Shown: positions 56,659 to 64,000 of the stretch, one piece after another
Layout: every line of letters begins with the position of its first letter
Position numbering within the stretch: position 1 is the stretch's first letter
DNA from: Alsobacter sp045348435
GTDB lineage: Bacteria > Pseudomonadota > Alphaproteobacteria > Rhizobiales > Beijerinckiaceae
NCBI RefSeq assembly: GCF_045348435.1
Contig: NZ_CP157484.1
Coordinates: 3,038,001-3,102,000 of the forward strand
Reading direction: 5' to 3'
DNA length: 64,000 nt
Notes under the pieces: model-generated
What the model was told of the DNA's origin: nothing
What the model saw: only the letters and a program-made list of their open reading frames with translations
Database searches by the model: none
Made by a program: the position numbers and the translations under genes

Positions 56659-57477
56659 ATGTCTTCCATCAGCTCCATCTCCACCGACAAGCTCGCCCGC
56701 CTCATCGGCACGCCCCGCTGCCCGGTCCTCGTCGACGTCCGAACCCCCGAGGACTTCGCCGCGGAACCCTGGCTCATTCCCGGCGCGGTCCGACGGTCCC
56801 ACGCCGAAACCGCCGACTGGTCCGGCGCGCTCGCCGGCCGGACCGCGGTCGTGATCTGCCAGAAGGGGCTCAAGCTCAGCCACGGCGTCGCCGCGCTGCT
56901 GCGGCTCGCCGGCGTCCCGGCCGAATCGCTTGAGGGCGGGACCGACCAGTGGGCCCGCTCGGCCCTGCCCCGGGTGCCGGTCTCCCGCATTCCGCCGCGC
57001 GACGCCGGCGGCCGCACGCTCTGGGTGACGCGCGAACGGCCGAAGATCGACCGGATCGCCTGCCCCTGGCTGATCCGGCGCTTCGTCGACCCCGATGCGG
57101 CGTTCCTCTTCGTCAAGCCGTCCGAGGTGCTGGGCGTGGCCGACCGGTTCGGCGCGACGCCCTTCGATGTCGAGGGCGTCCATTGGAGCCACCGGGGCGA
57201 GGCGTGCACCTTCGACGCCATGGTGGAGGAGTTCGGCCTCGCCACGCCGGCGCTCTCCCGGCTGGCGGCGATCGTGCGGGCCGCCGACACCGCCCGGCTC
57301 GACCTCGCGCCCGAGGCGGCCGGCCTCCTCGCCGCATCGCTCGGCCTGTCGCGCATGCACGCCAACGACCTCGCCCAGCTCGACGCCGGCCTGACGCTCT
57401 ATGACGCGTTCTATCGCTGGTGCCGCGACGCGACCGAGGAAACCCACGATTGGCCCTCCAGAAAGCCGGCGTCTTGA
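56659..57477 (+). CDS. chrB: rhodanese-ChrB fusion, chromate resistance regulator/protein
   Basis: 272 residues from the ATG at 56659. Residues about 8-100 are a rhodanese domain with an active-site cysteine C67 in VICQKGLKLS. From about 115 the ChrB C-terminal domain follows (TLWVTRERPKIDRIACPWLIRRFVDPDAAFLFV). Classical ChrB proteins have a different N-terminus; here the sulfurtransferase domain replaces it. ChrB senses chromate or sulfate for chrA; the rhodanese part could handle thiol redox chemistry. The chrA ATG follows 1 bp after the stop. Confidence 0.88.
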   Translation: MSSISSISTDKLARLIGTPRCPVLVDVRTPEDFAAEPWLIPGAVRRSHAETADWSGALAGRTAVVICQKGLKLSHGVAALLRLAGVPAESLEGGTDQWARSALPRVPVSRIPPRDAGGRTLWVTRERPKIDRIACPWLIRRFVDPDAAFLFVKPSEVLGVADRFGATPFDVEGVHWSHRGEACTFDAMVEEFGLATPALSRLAAIVRAADTARLDLAPEAAGLLAASLGLSRMHANDLAQLDAGLTLYDAFYRWCRDATEETHDWPSRKPAS

Positions 57478-57478
57478 C

Positions 57479-58879
57479 ATGACCGACCTCGCCTCGCGAG
57501 CCGAGACGCCCCCCGGCGTCCCGGCTCACCCGTCGTTCCGGCAGGCCGCCCGGGTGTGGGCGCGGGTGGCCGCGCTCTCCTTCGGGGGCCCCGCCGGACA
57601 GATCGCCGTCATGCACCGCATCCTTGTGGAGGAGCTGCGCTGGATCTCCGAGAACCGGTTCCTGCATGCGCTCAACTACTGCATGCTGCTGCCCGGTCCC
57701 GAAGCCCAGCAGCTCGCCACCTATGTGGGCTGGCTGCTGCACGGCGCCCGTGGCGGCGTCCTGGCCGGGGGCCTGTTCATCCTGCCCGGCGTGGTCGCCA
57801 TCATGGCGCTCAGCATGGTCTACGCCGCCTTCGGCAATGTCGGCGTGGTCACGGCGCTGTTCTTCGGGCTGAAGGCCGCGGTTCTCGCCATCGTCATCCA
57901 GGCCGTGATCCGGGTCGCCGGGCGGGCCCTCAAGAACCGCGTGATGCTGGCCATCGCGGCGGCGTCCTTCGTGGCGATCTTCTTCCTGTCCACCCCTTTC
58001 CCGGTCATCGTCCTGGGAGCGGGCCTCATCGGCTATGCGGGCGGGCGCGCCGGCCTCCCGCAGTTCGCGGTGGGCGGCGGCCACGGCGCCTCGGGTCCCG
58101 CCAAGAATGTGGGGCCGAGCCTGATCGACGACGATACGCCCGGCCTTGCGAGCCCGAGCCGCGCCGGGGCGAGCGCCGCGGCGACCGTGTCGCTGGCGCT
58201 CTGGCTGGTTCCCGTCGCGCTCCTGCTGCTGGCGCTGGGTCCCGGTCACGTGTTCAGCCAAATCGCCATTTTCTTCAGCAAGATGGCGATGGTCACCTTC
58301 GGCGGGGCCTATGCGGCGCTGGCCTATGTGGCGCAGCAGGCGGTCGAAAAATTCGGCTGGCTGGCGCCGGGCGAGATGCTGGACGGGCTGGGCATGGCCG
58401 AGACGACGCCGGGCCCGCTCATCATGGTGCTGCAGTTCGTCGGCTTCCTGGCGGCCTATCGCGACCCCGGCGCCCTGCCCCCGATGCTCGCCGGAGCGCT
58501 GGGCGGGCTGCTCGCCACATGGGTGACCTTCGCCCCCTGCTTCCTGTGGATCTTTCTCGGGGCGCCCTTTGTCGAGGTGCTGCGGGGCGACAAGGCGCTC
58601 ACCGGCGCGCTGTCGGCGATCACCGCCTCGGTGGTCGGGGTCATCCTGAATCTCGCGATATGGTTCGCGATCCACACCGTCTTCCGCCAGACCCGTCCGG
58701 TCTCGCTCGGCTGGGGCGCCTTCGAGGCGCCGGTCCTGGCCAGCGTCGACCCCTGGGCGCTGGCCCTGTCGGTCGCGGCGGCGGTCGCGGTGTTTCGCTA
58801 TAAAGCCGGCATGCTGACGACCCTGGCCGCCTGCTCGGCGGCGGGCGTGGCGCTCTACCTCGCTCGCCTCGCGACGTGA
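57479..58879 (+). CDS. chrA: chromate efflux transporter ChrA (long chain)
   Basis: 466 residues with two homologous CHR halves. N-half: LSFGGPAGQIAVMHRILVEE and NYCMLLPGPEAQQLATYVGW. C-half: TFGGAYAALAYVAQQAVEKF and MAETTPGPLIMVLQFVGF. The loop around residues 195-235 is polar. ChrA exports chromate using the proton gradient and lowers cytoplasmic Cr(VI). Co-transcribed with chrB. Confidence 0.95.
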   Translation: MTDLASRAETPPGVPAHPSFRQAARVWARVAALSFGGPAGQIAVMHRILVEELRWISENRFLHALNYCMLLPGPEAQQLATYVGWLLHGARGGVLAGGLFILPGVVAIMALSMVYAAFGNVGVVTALFFGLKAAVLAIVIQAVIRVAGRALKNRVMLAIAAASFVAIFFLSTPFPVIVLGAGLIGYAGGRAGLPQFAVGGGHGASGPAKNVGPSLIDDDTPGLASPSRAGASAAATVSLALWLVPVALLLLALGPGHVFSQIAIFFSKMAMVTFGGAYAALAYVAQQAVEKFGWLAPGEMLDGLGMAETTPGPLIMVLQFVGFLAAYRDPGALPPMLAGALGGLLATWVTFAPCFLWIFLGAPFVEVLRGDKALTGALSAITASVVGVILNLAIWFAIHTVFRQTRPVSLGWGAFEAPVLASVDPWALALSVAAAVAVFRYKAGMLTTLAACSAAGVALYLARLAT

Positions 58880-58996
58880 CGCTCCGCGCCGATGGCGCGG
58901 CTACGGGAAAGCACGATCCGCAATGCGCCCATCTCGCGCGCCGGAGCAGGCCCGGGCATGATCCTGACGTCGCCGACGGGGGCGTAGGCGACGCCA

Positions 58997-59032
58997 GGAG
59001 CGACCGACGGCTCGGGGGCCTTCGGTCGCTCC
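58997..59032 (+). terminator. long hairpin after chrA
   Basis: GGAGCGACCGA (58997-59007) and TCGGTCGCTCC (59022-59032) form an 11-bp perfect stem with a 14-nt loop, then GATTTCC. It lies about 118 bp past the chrA stop and 18 bp before the next small ORF, so it could alternatively be a leader structure for that ORF. Confidence 0.5.
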
Positions 59033-59049
59033 GATTTCCAGGATCCATG

Positions 59050-59280
59050 ATGAACGTCCAGTACATGGATTGGCTTGACCGACCCGCGGTGGCCGTCGCG
59101 GGATCGCGATACGTGCTCGCCGACAAGGGCCTCCCCTGGACCCGCCTCACCCACGCCGCCGCGCTCGACGCCGCGCCCCTGTCCGAGGACGCTTTCCGGG
59201 CCCGCTTCAGCGACTGGGACCTGCCGCCGCTGCCGCGACGCGGCGGACCCCGCTTCCAACGGGCAACCGGGCCGGCCTGA
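59050..59280 (+). CDS. hypothetical small protein
   Basis: 76 residues from the second of two adjacent ATGs (59047/59050). GC-rich third positions suggest real coding. No membrane segment or cysteine; basic Pro/Arg-rich C-terminus. Family not recognised. Weak ribosome site. Confidence 0.45.
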   Translation: MNVQYMDWLDRPAVAVAGSRYVLADKGLPWTRLTHAAALDAAPLSEDAFRARFSDWDLPPLPRRGGPRFQRATGPA

Positions 59281-59492
59281 CGCCGGGACCATGGTCCGCA
59301 ATTCGTCTGTTCCTCTCAGCCCCAGTATTCGAAGCGCTCCCGCATGTCCGCGCGAACGCTTCAGGGTCATTCCTTCGGTCTGATCTGCCCTGAGGGAACC
59401 ATCGACCAGCAAATATCGTTTGGACATTGGGAAAACGGCAAGAACTATACAAGAATGTAATCTTATACCGCTCCGCCCCGGAGGACGCATAG
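59281..59492. other. AT-richer intergenic region upstream of the iron-permease-like gene
   Basis: 212 bp without a gene. The part from 59410 to 59470 is notably AT-rich for this window and contains TTGGAC, TATACA and TAATCTTATACC, a likely promoter area for the gene at 59493, though no pair has ideal spacing. I see no clear Irr, Fur or RirA box. Confidence 0.4.
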
Positions 59493-59939
59493 ATGAGTTT
59501 CTCTCGTATTTTCACCACGTTCTCGACGAACGTATCAAAGGCTACCGGGAAGCCCATCACGTTCGTGCTGTGCCTTGTCGCCATCCTGGTTTGGGGAGCG
59601 TCAGGCCCCGTCTTTCACTTCTCAGACACGTGGCAGCTCGTCATCAATACGAGCACGACGATCATCACCTTCCTGCAGGTCTTCCTCATCCAGAACACGC
59701 AGAACCGCGACGGCGCGGCGCTGCAGGCCAAGCTCGACGAGTTGATCCGGGTCGGGGCCGCCCAGAACCGCTACATCGGCATCGAGCGGCTGACCGAGGA
59801 GGAACTCGAGGACCTGCGCAGCCGCTGCGAAACGAGGGCGCGCGCCGACCGGCTGTCGGACGCGGCCGAGGCCGCCAACGAGGCCGAGCGGCGCGTGGCC
59901 AAGCGCGCGGCCGCGGCGGCCGAGGAAGCCGTCTCCTAG
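59493..59939 (+). CDS. low-affinity iron permease family protein
   Basis: 148 residues with CGGAGGACG upstream. Two membrane segments (about 21-43 and 49-68), with the family motif LVINTSTTIITFLQVFLIQNTQNRD, then a charged helical cytosolic tail of about 70 residues that is rich in Ala, Glu and Arg. It is related to the small bacterial members of the Fet4-type low-affinity iron permease family; transport has hardly been tested for these short forms. Confidence 0.85.
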   Translation: MSFSRIFTTFSTNVSKATGKPITFVLCLVAILVWGASGPVFHFSDTWQLVINTSTTIITFLQVFLIQNTQNRDGAALQAKLDELIRVGAAQNRYIGIERLTEEELEDLRSRCETRARADRLSDAAEAANEAERRVAKRAAAAAEEAVS

Positions 59940-59958
59940 AGCTTGGGGTCTCGCCCGG

Positions 59959-61137
59959 TCAGGCCGCCGTCGCGGGCTGGATCGCCAGGCGCCTCTCCAC
60001 GATGCGCGCCAGCAGGCTCGCACCCACCGGCAGGATCCCGTCGTCCAGCACGAAAGAGGGATTGTGGACCGGCGTGTCGCCGGCGTGCCCGACCCAGCAA
60101 TAGGCGCCGGGAACGACGCGCAGCATGTCGGCGAAATCCTCGCTGCCCATCATCGGCCGCGCCTCGGTCAGCACGCCGGCGTCGCCGACGATCTCGCGAG
60201 CCGCCTCGGCGGCCGCCGCCGCATGCTCCTCATGGTTGACCAGGACGTCGAAGATCGAGCGGATGTCGACGTCGATCTCCACGCCGTAGCTCAGCGCCAC
60301 GCCGGCCGCGATCTCGCGCGTGCGCTTGCGGACCATCTCGGCCAGCGCCGGCGAGAAGGTCCGGATCGTGCCGGCCAGCGTCGCCTCCTCGGGGATCACG
60401 TTATAGGCCGACCCGGCATGGATCTGGGTGATCGACAGCACCGCCGCCTCCAGCGGGTTGGCGTTGCGGCTGACGATCGTCTGCAGCGCGCCGGCCAGCG
60501 TGATGGCGGCCACGACCGGATCGTTGCCCATATGCGGCATGGCGCCGTGGCTGCCGCGCCCCTTCACCCTGATGTCGAAGAAATCGGCGCCCGCCATGGC
60601 GGGACCGGGAAACACCGAGATCTGGCCCGGGGCGAGATTGGGCGCGTTGTGCAGGCCGTAGATCTCGTCGCAGGGAAAGCGCTCGAACAGACCGTCGGCC
60701 AGCATGGCGCGCGCGCCGCCCAGGCCCTCTTCGGCCGGCTGGAAGACGAACACGGCCGTGCCGGGGAAGTCGCGGGTCTCGGCGAGATAGCGCGCCGCAC
60801 CCAGCAGCATGGTCGTGTGGCCGTCATGACCGCAGCCATGGAAGCGGCCCGGCACGGTGGACCGGAACGGCAGGTTGGTGGTCTCGTCCATCGGCAGCGC
60901 GTCCATGTCGGCGCGCAGTCCGATCCGTCGGCCCGGCCCGCCCCGGCCCTGGAGCACGCCCACAACGCCGGTGCGGCCGATCCCGCGATGCACCTCGACG
61001 CCCCAGGAGGCGAGCTTCTCGGCGACGACGCCGGACGTCCGGACCTCCTCGAAGCCGATCTCCGGATGGGCGTGCAAGTCGCGGCGGATGGCGGTGAGTT
61101 CGTCGGCGAAAGCCTGGATGCGGGGCAAGGCGGGCAA
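59959..61137 (-). CDS. M20-family amidohydrolase (hippurate hydrolase/IAA-amino acid hydrolase type)
   Basis: 392 residues from a TTG at 61137 with AGGAG 7 bp before it; another TTG lies three codons on. Metal-site motifs: GCGHDGHTTMLLGAARYL, FQPAEEGLGGARAM, GLHNAPNLAPGQ and the late MGSEDFADML. Typical M20D length and no signal peptide. It cleaves N-acyl amino acids such as hippurate or auxin conjugates. It lies downstream of the repeat-tail protein on the same strand, 152 bp away, so a shared transcript is possible but not required. Confidence 0.92.
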   Translation of the reverse strand: MPALPRIQAFADELTAIRRDLHAHPEIGFEEVRTSGVVAEKLASWGVEVHRGIGRTGVVGVLQGRGGPGRRIGLRADMDALPMDETTNLPFRSTVPGRFHGCGHDGHTTMLLGAARYLAETRDFPGTAVFVFQPAEEGLGGARAMLADGLFERFPCDEIYGLHNAPNLAPGQISVFPGPAMAGADFFDIRVKGRGSHGAMPHMGNDPVVAAITLAGALQTIVSRNANPLEAAVLSITQIHAGSAYNVIPEEATLAGTIRTFSPALAEMVRKRTREIAAGVALSYGVEIDVDIRSIFDVLVNHEEHAAAAAEAAREIVGDAGVLTEARPMMGSEDFADMLRVVPGAYCWVGHAGDTPVHNPSFVLDDGILPVGASLLARIVERRLAIQPATAA

Positions 61138-61289
61138 GGCGGACTCCTGCGGGAATCGGAACGACCCGCCGAACGCTATCCGAAAAAGCCGCCCCGCGCC
61201 GCCGCCTCGATACAGGGGGGCGCAGCCGGAACCCGAGACGTACGCCCGTCGCCCTTAGCCCGCGAGAAGGCGCCGCCTGGGCGGGCGGC

Positions 61290-61778
61290 CTACTCCGCCC
61301 GGCCGGTCATCTGGGCGCGGCCCGTCAGCTGCGCGCGGCCGGTCAGTTGCGCCCGCCCCGTCAGCTGGGCCCGGCCGGTCAGCTGGGCGCGCGCCGTGAC
61401 GCCGTCGTCGGAGAGCTCCGGCGTGAGCAGGATGTCGGCGAGCGTCCCGGCGACGCTGTCGAGCCGCACGGAATGGTCTGTCTTGTCATGCGCCCACATC
61501 GTGACGTTGTTGGCGAAGACGTCGCTCTTCAGCTCGATGCCGACGATGCCGAGGTCGATCGGATCCTGGCCGGGCGTGACGGCCTTTCCGTCGCCGTGCA
61601 CCTTGAAGATGCTGGGCGCGGCGAGCTTGTAATACTGGCCCTCGAAGCTGAACCCGTAGATGCGGGCCAGGACGGCGCCGCCCTTGGCGCTCTCTCCCTC
61701 GACTTTCAGGTCGGTCATCTTGCGCCCGAACAGGCGGATCACCGAACTGGCCATCAAGGTCTCATTCAAATCCGCCAT
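61290..61778 (-). CDS. uncharacterised protein with C-terminal RAQLTG hexapeptide repeats
   Basis: 162 residues from ATG 61778 with GAGGAGGGG upstream. Residues 1-125 look like a compact mixed alpha/beta domain without cysteines or signal peptide (YGFSFEGQYYKL near 41-52). Residues 130-159 are five tandem hexapeptides RAQLTG (four) and RAQMTG (one), followed by RAE. I recognise no family. The tail resembles neither a collagen nor a pentapeptide repeat and has a Thr-Gly in each unit. It lies downstream of the metallopeptidase gene after a Crp-type site. Confidence 0.8.
   Translation of the reverse strand: MADLNETLMASSVIRLFGRKMTDLKVEGESAKGGAVLARIYGFSFEGQYYKLAAPSIFKVHGDGKAVTPGQDPIDLGIVGIELKSDVFANNVTMWAHDKTDHSVRLDSVAGTLADILLTPELSDDGVTARAQLTGRAQLTGRAQLTGRAQLTGRAQMTGRAE
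61302..61391 (-). repeat. five 18-bp tandem coding repeats
   Basis: Five units encode RAQ(L/M)TG. Units differ mostly at third codon positions (ACC or ACG for Thr, GGC or GGG for Gly, CAG or CAA for Gln), so the protein repeat is better conserved than the DNA. Confidence 0.9.
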
Positions 61779-61881
61779 GCGCCCCTCCTCTGCTCGCGTC
61801 CAAGCCGTCCCGACCGCCCCCGGGGCCGTCGCCCTGATTCCACCGTGACGGCGCAGCGTGGACCGGACTCCCGCCAGCGTG

Positions 61882-61897
61882 TGTGAAGCAGATCACA
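61882..61897. promoter_or_regulatory. Crp-type palindrome upstream of the repeat-tail protein
   Basis: TGTGAAGCAGATCACA has the TGTGA-N6-TCACA form exactly; the arms extend to GTGTGA/TCACAC. It ends 2 bp before the metallopeptidase stop codon and lies about 104 bp upstream of the repeat-protein start, a suitable place for activation. Confidence 0.6.
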
Positions 61898-61898
61898 C

Positions 61899-63296
61899 TC
61901 ACGCCGGACGTCGATGCTCGGCCCGGATGATCTGGCCCAGTCCGGCGGCGTGCAGGCTTTCATGGTGGCGGCCCGGCAGGCAGCACGCCACGCGGCGCAG
62001 CGCCCGCACCCGCCCGACCTGCTCGGCGAAGGGAACGCCGGCCCTGTAGGTTTGCGCCCGGGCCAGCAGGCTCCGCGCCGCCGCGCGATGGGTCGGTTCC
62101 GGCTCGATCCCGCGCCAGCGCAGGTTCTCCGCCAGCATGTCGGCCGCGTAGGGCGAGACCAGCTCGGCCGCGACGTCCAGCAGGACGCCGGCGACGCGCC
62201 CGAAGGTGAGATCCTCGATCTCGACCCGGTTCAGCATTTCGCCCAGCACGCGGCCCAAGGCGTCGCGGGCGTCGAGGAGCGCCGCGCGAAAATCGCCCCG
62301 CAGGCTCTCCAGCCGGGTCCCGAATGCGGCCGCGAGCGCGTCCATCGCCTGGTCGACCTCGTCCCGGTCCCACCCGCGGGCATCGAGGTCGGGCCCGATC
62401 ACCCCTTCGGACACCAGGTTGTCCTGGTAGAGGTCGATCAGGAAGTCGAACAGCGCGCCGGTCAGCGGCTGGGCCAGCGCATGGGCGTTGCGGCCGCGTC
62501 CCGTGGGGTCGATCCACTCGCCGTCCGGCCCGATCCGCAGGTCGGCGACGTCGCTGATGCGGGTCAGGTTGTCGGCGATGCGGATCTGCTGCGCTCCCGA
62601 GAGCTCGCCGATGCGGTTGCTGTCGTTGAGCACGTAGAGATTGCCGTTGGTCTGCGTCAGCACATGCGAGACCACCGCCTGGAAATGCAGGGACGTCAGC
62701 ATGGCCGTGAGGTCGGAGACCGACTCGTGGAAGGCCAGGAAGTCCGGCGTCACGCGCCCCGATTCGGGCGTGCCCAGTTCGGCGAACAGCACCGTGTGGC
62801 CGGTCTCGTGGGCGACGACGTCGAGATTGAGGCAGAACAGCCGCAGCTCGCCCTCGTCGTTCACCTGGCGCCCCATCTCCATGAAGCCCGGCCCGGACTG
62901 CGCGTTGGCCCATGCGACCAGCGGCGTCAGCTCGACCCGCTCGTCGCCGACCAGGTCCAGCCAGCGCACCGGGTGGCCGAGATACTTTTCCCAGACGTCG
63001 AGGGTCAGGCGCACGCAGCCATAGAGATGCGCTTGCAGGAATTGCTGGGTGTCGACCGGGATGGAGGCGAAGTCGCCATGGGCGTCCGGCCAGGCCGGGG
63101 GCCGAACCGGCCCGCGATAGGGCGGCGTCGAGATCGGCGGGTCGTAGGGCGCCTTGTCGATGGCGTCGACCACCACGAGCCGCTGGTCCGACGGGCCGGG
63201 CCCGACCGTGCCGGCGAGCGGCGACACCTCGATCAGCTCCGGCTCCGGATAGGCGTCGGTCGCCTGAGGAAACAACCGGAACAGCGTGCCCCGCAT
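61899..63296 (-). CDS. gluzincin (thermolysin-like) zinc metallopeptidase
   Basis: 465 residues from the ATG at 63296, one base after the upstream stop. Zinc motif H163-E-T-G-H167 within VVAHETGHTVLF, third ligand E191 in FHESVSDL, 24 residues later: the HExxH...ExxSD pattern of M4-type gluzincins. No signal peptide or propeptide is seen, so it should be cytosolic, unusual for the M4 group. A helical C-terminal half (about 270-430) follows. The tight coupling to the upstream gene suggests work on the same substrate, perhaps as a peptide processor. Confidence 0.8.
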   Translation of the reverse strand: MRGTLFRLFPQATDAYPEPELIEVSPLAGTVGPGPSDQRLVVVDAIDKAPYDPPISTPPYRGPVRPPAWPDAHGDFASIPVDTQQFLQAHLYGCVRLTLDVWEKYLGHPVRWLDLVGDERVELTPLVAWANAQSGPGFMEMGRQVNDEGELRLFCLNLDVVAHETGHTVLFAELGTPESGRVTPDFLAFHESVSDLTAMLTSLHFQAVVSHVLTQTNGNLYVLNDSNRIGELSGAQQIRIADNLTRISDVADLRIGPDGEWIDPTGRGRNAHALAQPLTGALFDFLIDLYQDNLVSEGVIGPDLDARGWDRDEVDQAMDALAAAFGTRLESLRGDFRAALLDARDALGRVLGEMLNRVEIEDLTFGRVAGVLLDVAAELVSPYAADMLAENLRWRGIEPEPTHRAAARSLLARAQTYRAGVPFAEQVGRVRALRRVACCLPGRHHESLHAAGLGQIIRAEHRRPA

Positions 63297-63297
63297 C

Positions 63298-64000
63298 TCA
63301 GCCCCCGTCCGCCCCGCCCGGCGTTTGGCCGCCAGCGCGTTCGAGATGGTACATTCTCCACAGGGCGCGCGCAAAGGCCTGCTCGCTGGGATAACACAGG
63401 CGCTCCGCCGCCTCGGCGAGCGGCTCCACAGCGAGCCCCGAATCGTCGATCAGGCCGCGCCGCTCGGCGATGGCGCGCAGCTGGCGCGACTCCGCAGCCG
63501 GGACCGGCGGCGCCCCGGCCAGGAGCGCCGCGCGCCGCCGCGCGCCCCCCAGCGCCGTCGCGAAGTCTCCCGCGATGCGCAGGTGGTCGATCGCCTCGCG
63601 CGGACCCGCCGGCGTGACATGGACGCCTCCTCGGCGCGCCACGCGATCGAAGAGCGCGGTCAGCCCCGCCTCGTCGAGGCCGTTTTCCGCCATCCAGCCG
63701 AGCAGCGCCGCGCGCGAATCCAGCCCGCGCCGCCGCCGCCACTCGTCGAAGACGACGCGGGCCTCTCGGCCTGACGCCCCGTCGCGCCCGGCCGCCCGGC
63801 ACAGGCCGGCCCAGCGCTCGGGATCGAGTTGCAGGTCGTCGACGACGAGCGCCTCGTCCGGCGTGAGCGCGGCCGCGCGGCGAGCGGCCTCGTCCGCCAC
63901 GAAGGCCTCCCAGACGCCCGAGCGCTGGAAGACGAAGCCGGGCGGCGCGGGCGTCTGGCCGCTCGCCAGCCAGGCCTCCATTCGAGCGATGAGCGCGACG
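63298..64000 (-). CDS. partial protein, possibly the C-terminal part of a TfuA-like protein
   Basis: The frame stays open to the window edge; an ATG at 63981 exists, but the upstream codons (VALIAR) look like a continuing helix, so the gene is probably cut. The 227 residues seen are helical and Arg/Ala-rich, with the order VVDDLQLDPERWAGL, then WMAENGLDEAGL, then IDHLRIAGDFATALGGAR. This resembles, from memory, the C-terminal extension of long TfuA proteins, partners of YcaO enzymes in peptide backbone modification. No motif is diagnostic. CDS likely; family name tentative. Confidence 0.5.
   Translation of the reverse strand, partial: VALIARMEAWLASGQTPAPPGFVFQRSGVWEAFVADEAARRAAALTPDEALVVDDLQLDPERWAGLCRAAGRDGASGREARVVFDEWRRRRGLDSRAALLGWMAENGLDEAGLTALFDRVARRGGVHVTPAGPREAIDHLRIAGDFATALGGARRRAALLAGAPPVPAAESRQLRAIAERRGLIDDSGLAVEPLAEAAERLCYPSEQAFARALWRMYHLERAGGQTPGGADGG

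Noticed and set aside
61302..61391. Tandem repeats considered as a CRISPR or minisatellite
   Set aside because: There are no spacers, the 18-bp units are contiguous, in frame and translated as RAQ(L/M)TG inside a well-started gene.

Overview
The window looks like chromosome of a high-GC alphaproteobacterium, most likely of the order Hyphomicrobiales (Rhizobiales). Pointers are a Ros/MucR regulator, the complete rhizobial-type glycerol uptake locus glpR-D-S-T-P-Q-U-V, many nutrient ABC transporters with GntR, DeoR and LysR regulators, strongly GC-rich third codon positions, and frequent 1-4 bp start/stop overlaps inside operons. I saw no rRNA, tRNA, CRISPR array, insertion sequence or prophage. 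This is a dense, catabolism-oriented region of a soil- or plant-type heterotroph.

Layout. 0-5 kb (minus strand): histone-deacetylase-like hydrolase, then galB, galD, a DUF1932 dehydrogenase and a LysR regulator interrupted by an in-frame stop. A ring-cleaving extradiol dioxygenase is divergent from the LysR gene. This is an aromatic meta-cleavage (gallate/protocatechuate-like) fragment. 6-10 kb: XRE/MmyB regulator, small membrane protein, two multidrug MFS pumps. 10.3-15.3 kb (minus): GntR regulator, creatininase-like amidohydrolase, ketopantoate-reductase-like protein, SDR, M20 dipeptidase. Divergent from them, 15.4-23.4 kb: a five-gene dipeptide/oligopeptide ABC importer, M32 carboxypeptidase and a lipoprotein esterase. 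Together these form a peptide or amide uptake and hydrolysis locus. 23.4-28.1 kb: small glycine-rich exported protein, GH31 alpha-glucosidase, MucR, and an unusual receiver-Crp fusion regulator.

28.4-36.9 kb (minus): the glycerol locus. Its two ATPases carry complementary degenerate motifs, which implies one canonical and one degenerate ATP site. 37-42.6 kb: ABC exporter, FadR-type regulator, a polar amino-acid ABC importer lacking its ATPase gene, a class V aminotransferase-like enzyme. 42.7-49.7 kb: hydantoinase, small ORF, an alpha/beta-hydrolase-fold protein lacking the nucleophile serine, a GntR/FCD regulator, and a three-subunit molybdenum hydroxylase that is not a CO dehydrogenase. 49.8-56.5 kb: MFS permease and a second peptide-type ABC importer. 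56.7-58.9 kb: rhodanese-ChrB fusion and the chromate transporter ChrA. 59-61.1 kb: small ORF, low-affinity iron permease-like protein, M20 amidohydrolase.

61.3-64 kb (minus, cut by the window edge) is the least explained part. It holds a partial protein whose sequence pattern recalls the C-terminal half of TfuA proteins (YcaO partners in peptide modification), a cytosolic gluzincin metallopeptidase starting directly after it, then a perfect Crp-type palindrome and a 162-residue protein ending in five identical-type RAQ(L/M)TG hexapeptides. This could be an undescribed peptide-modification or processing system, and it is the part of the window I would look at first.
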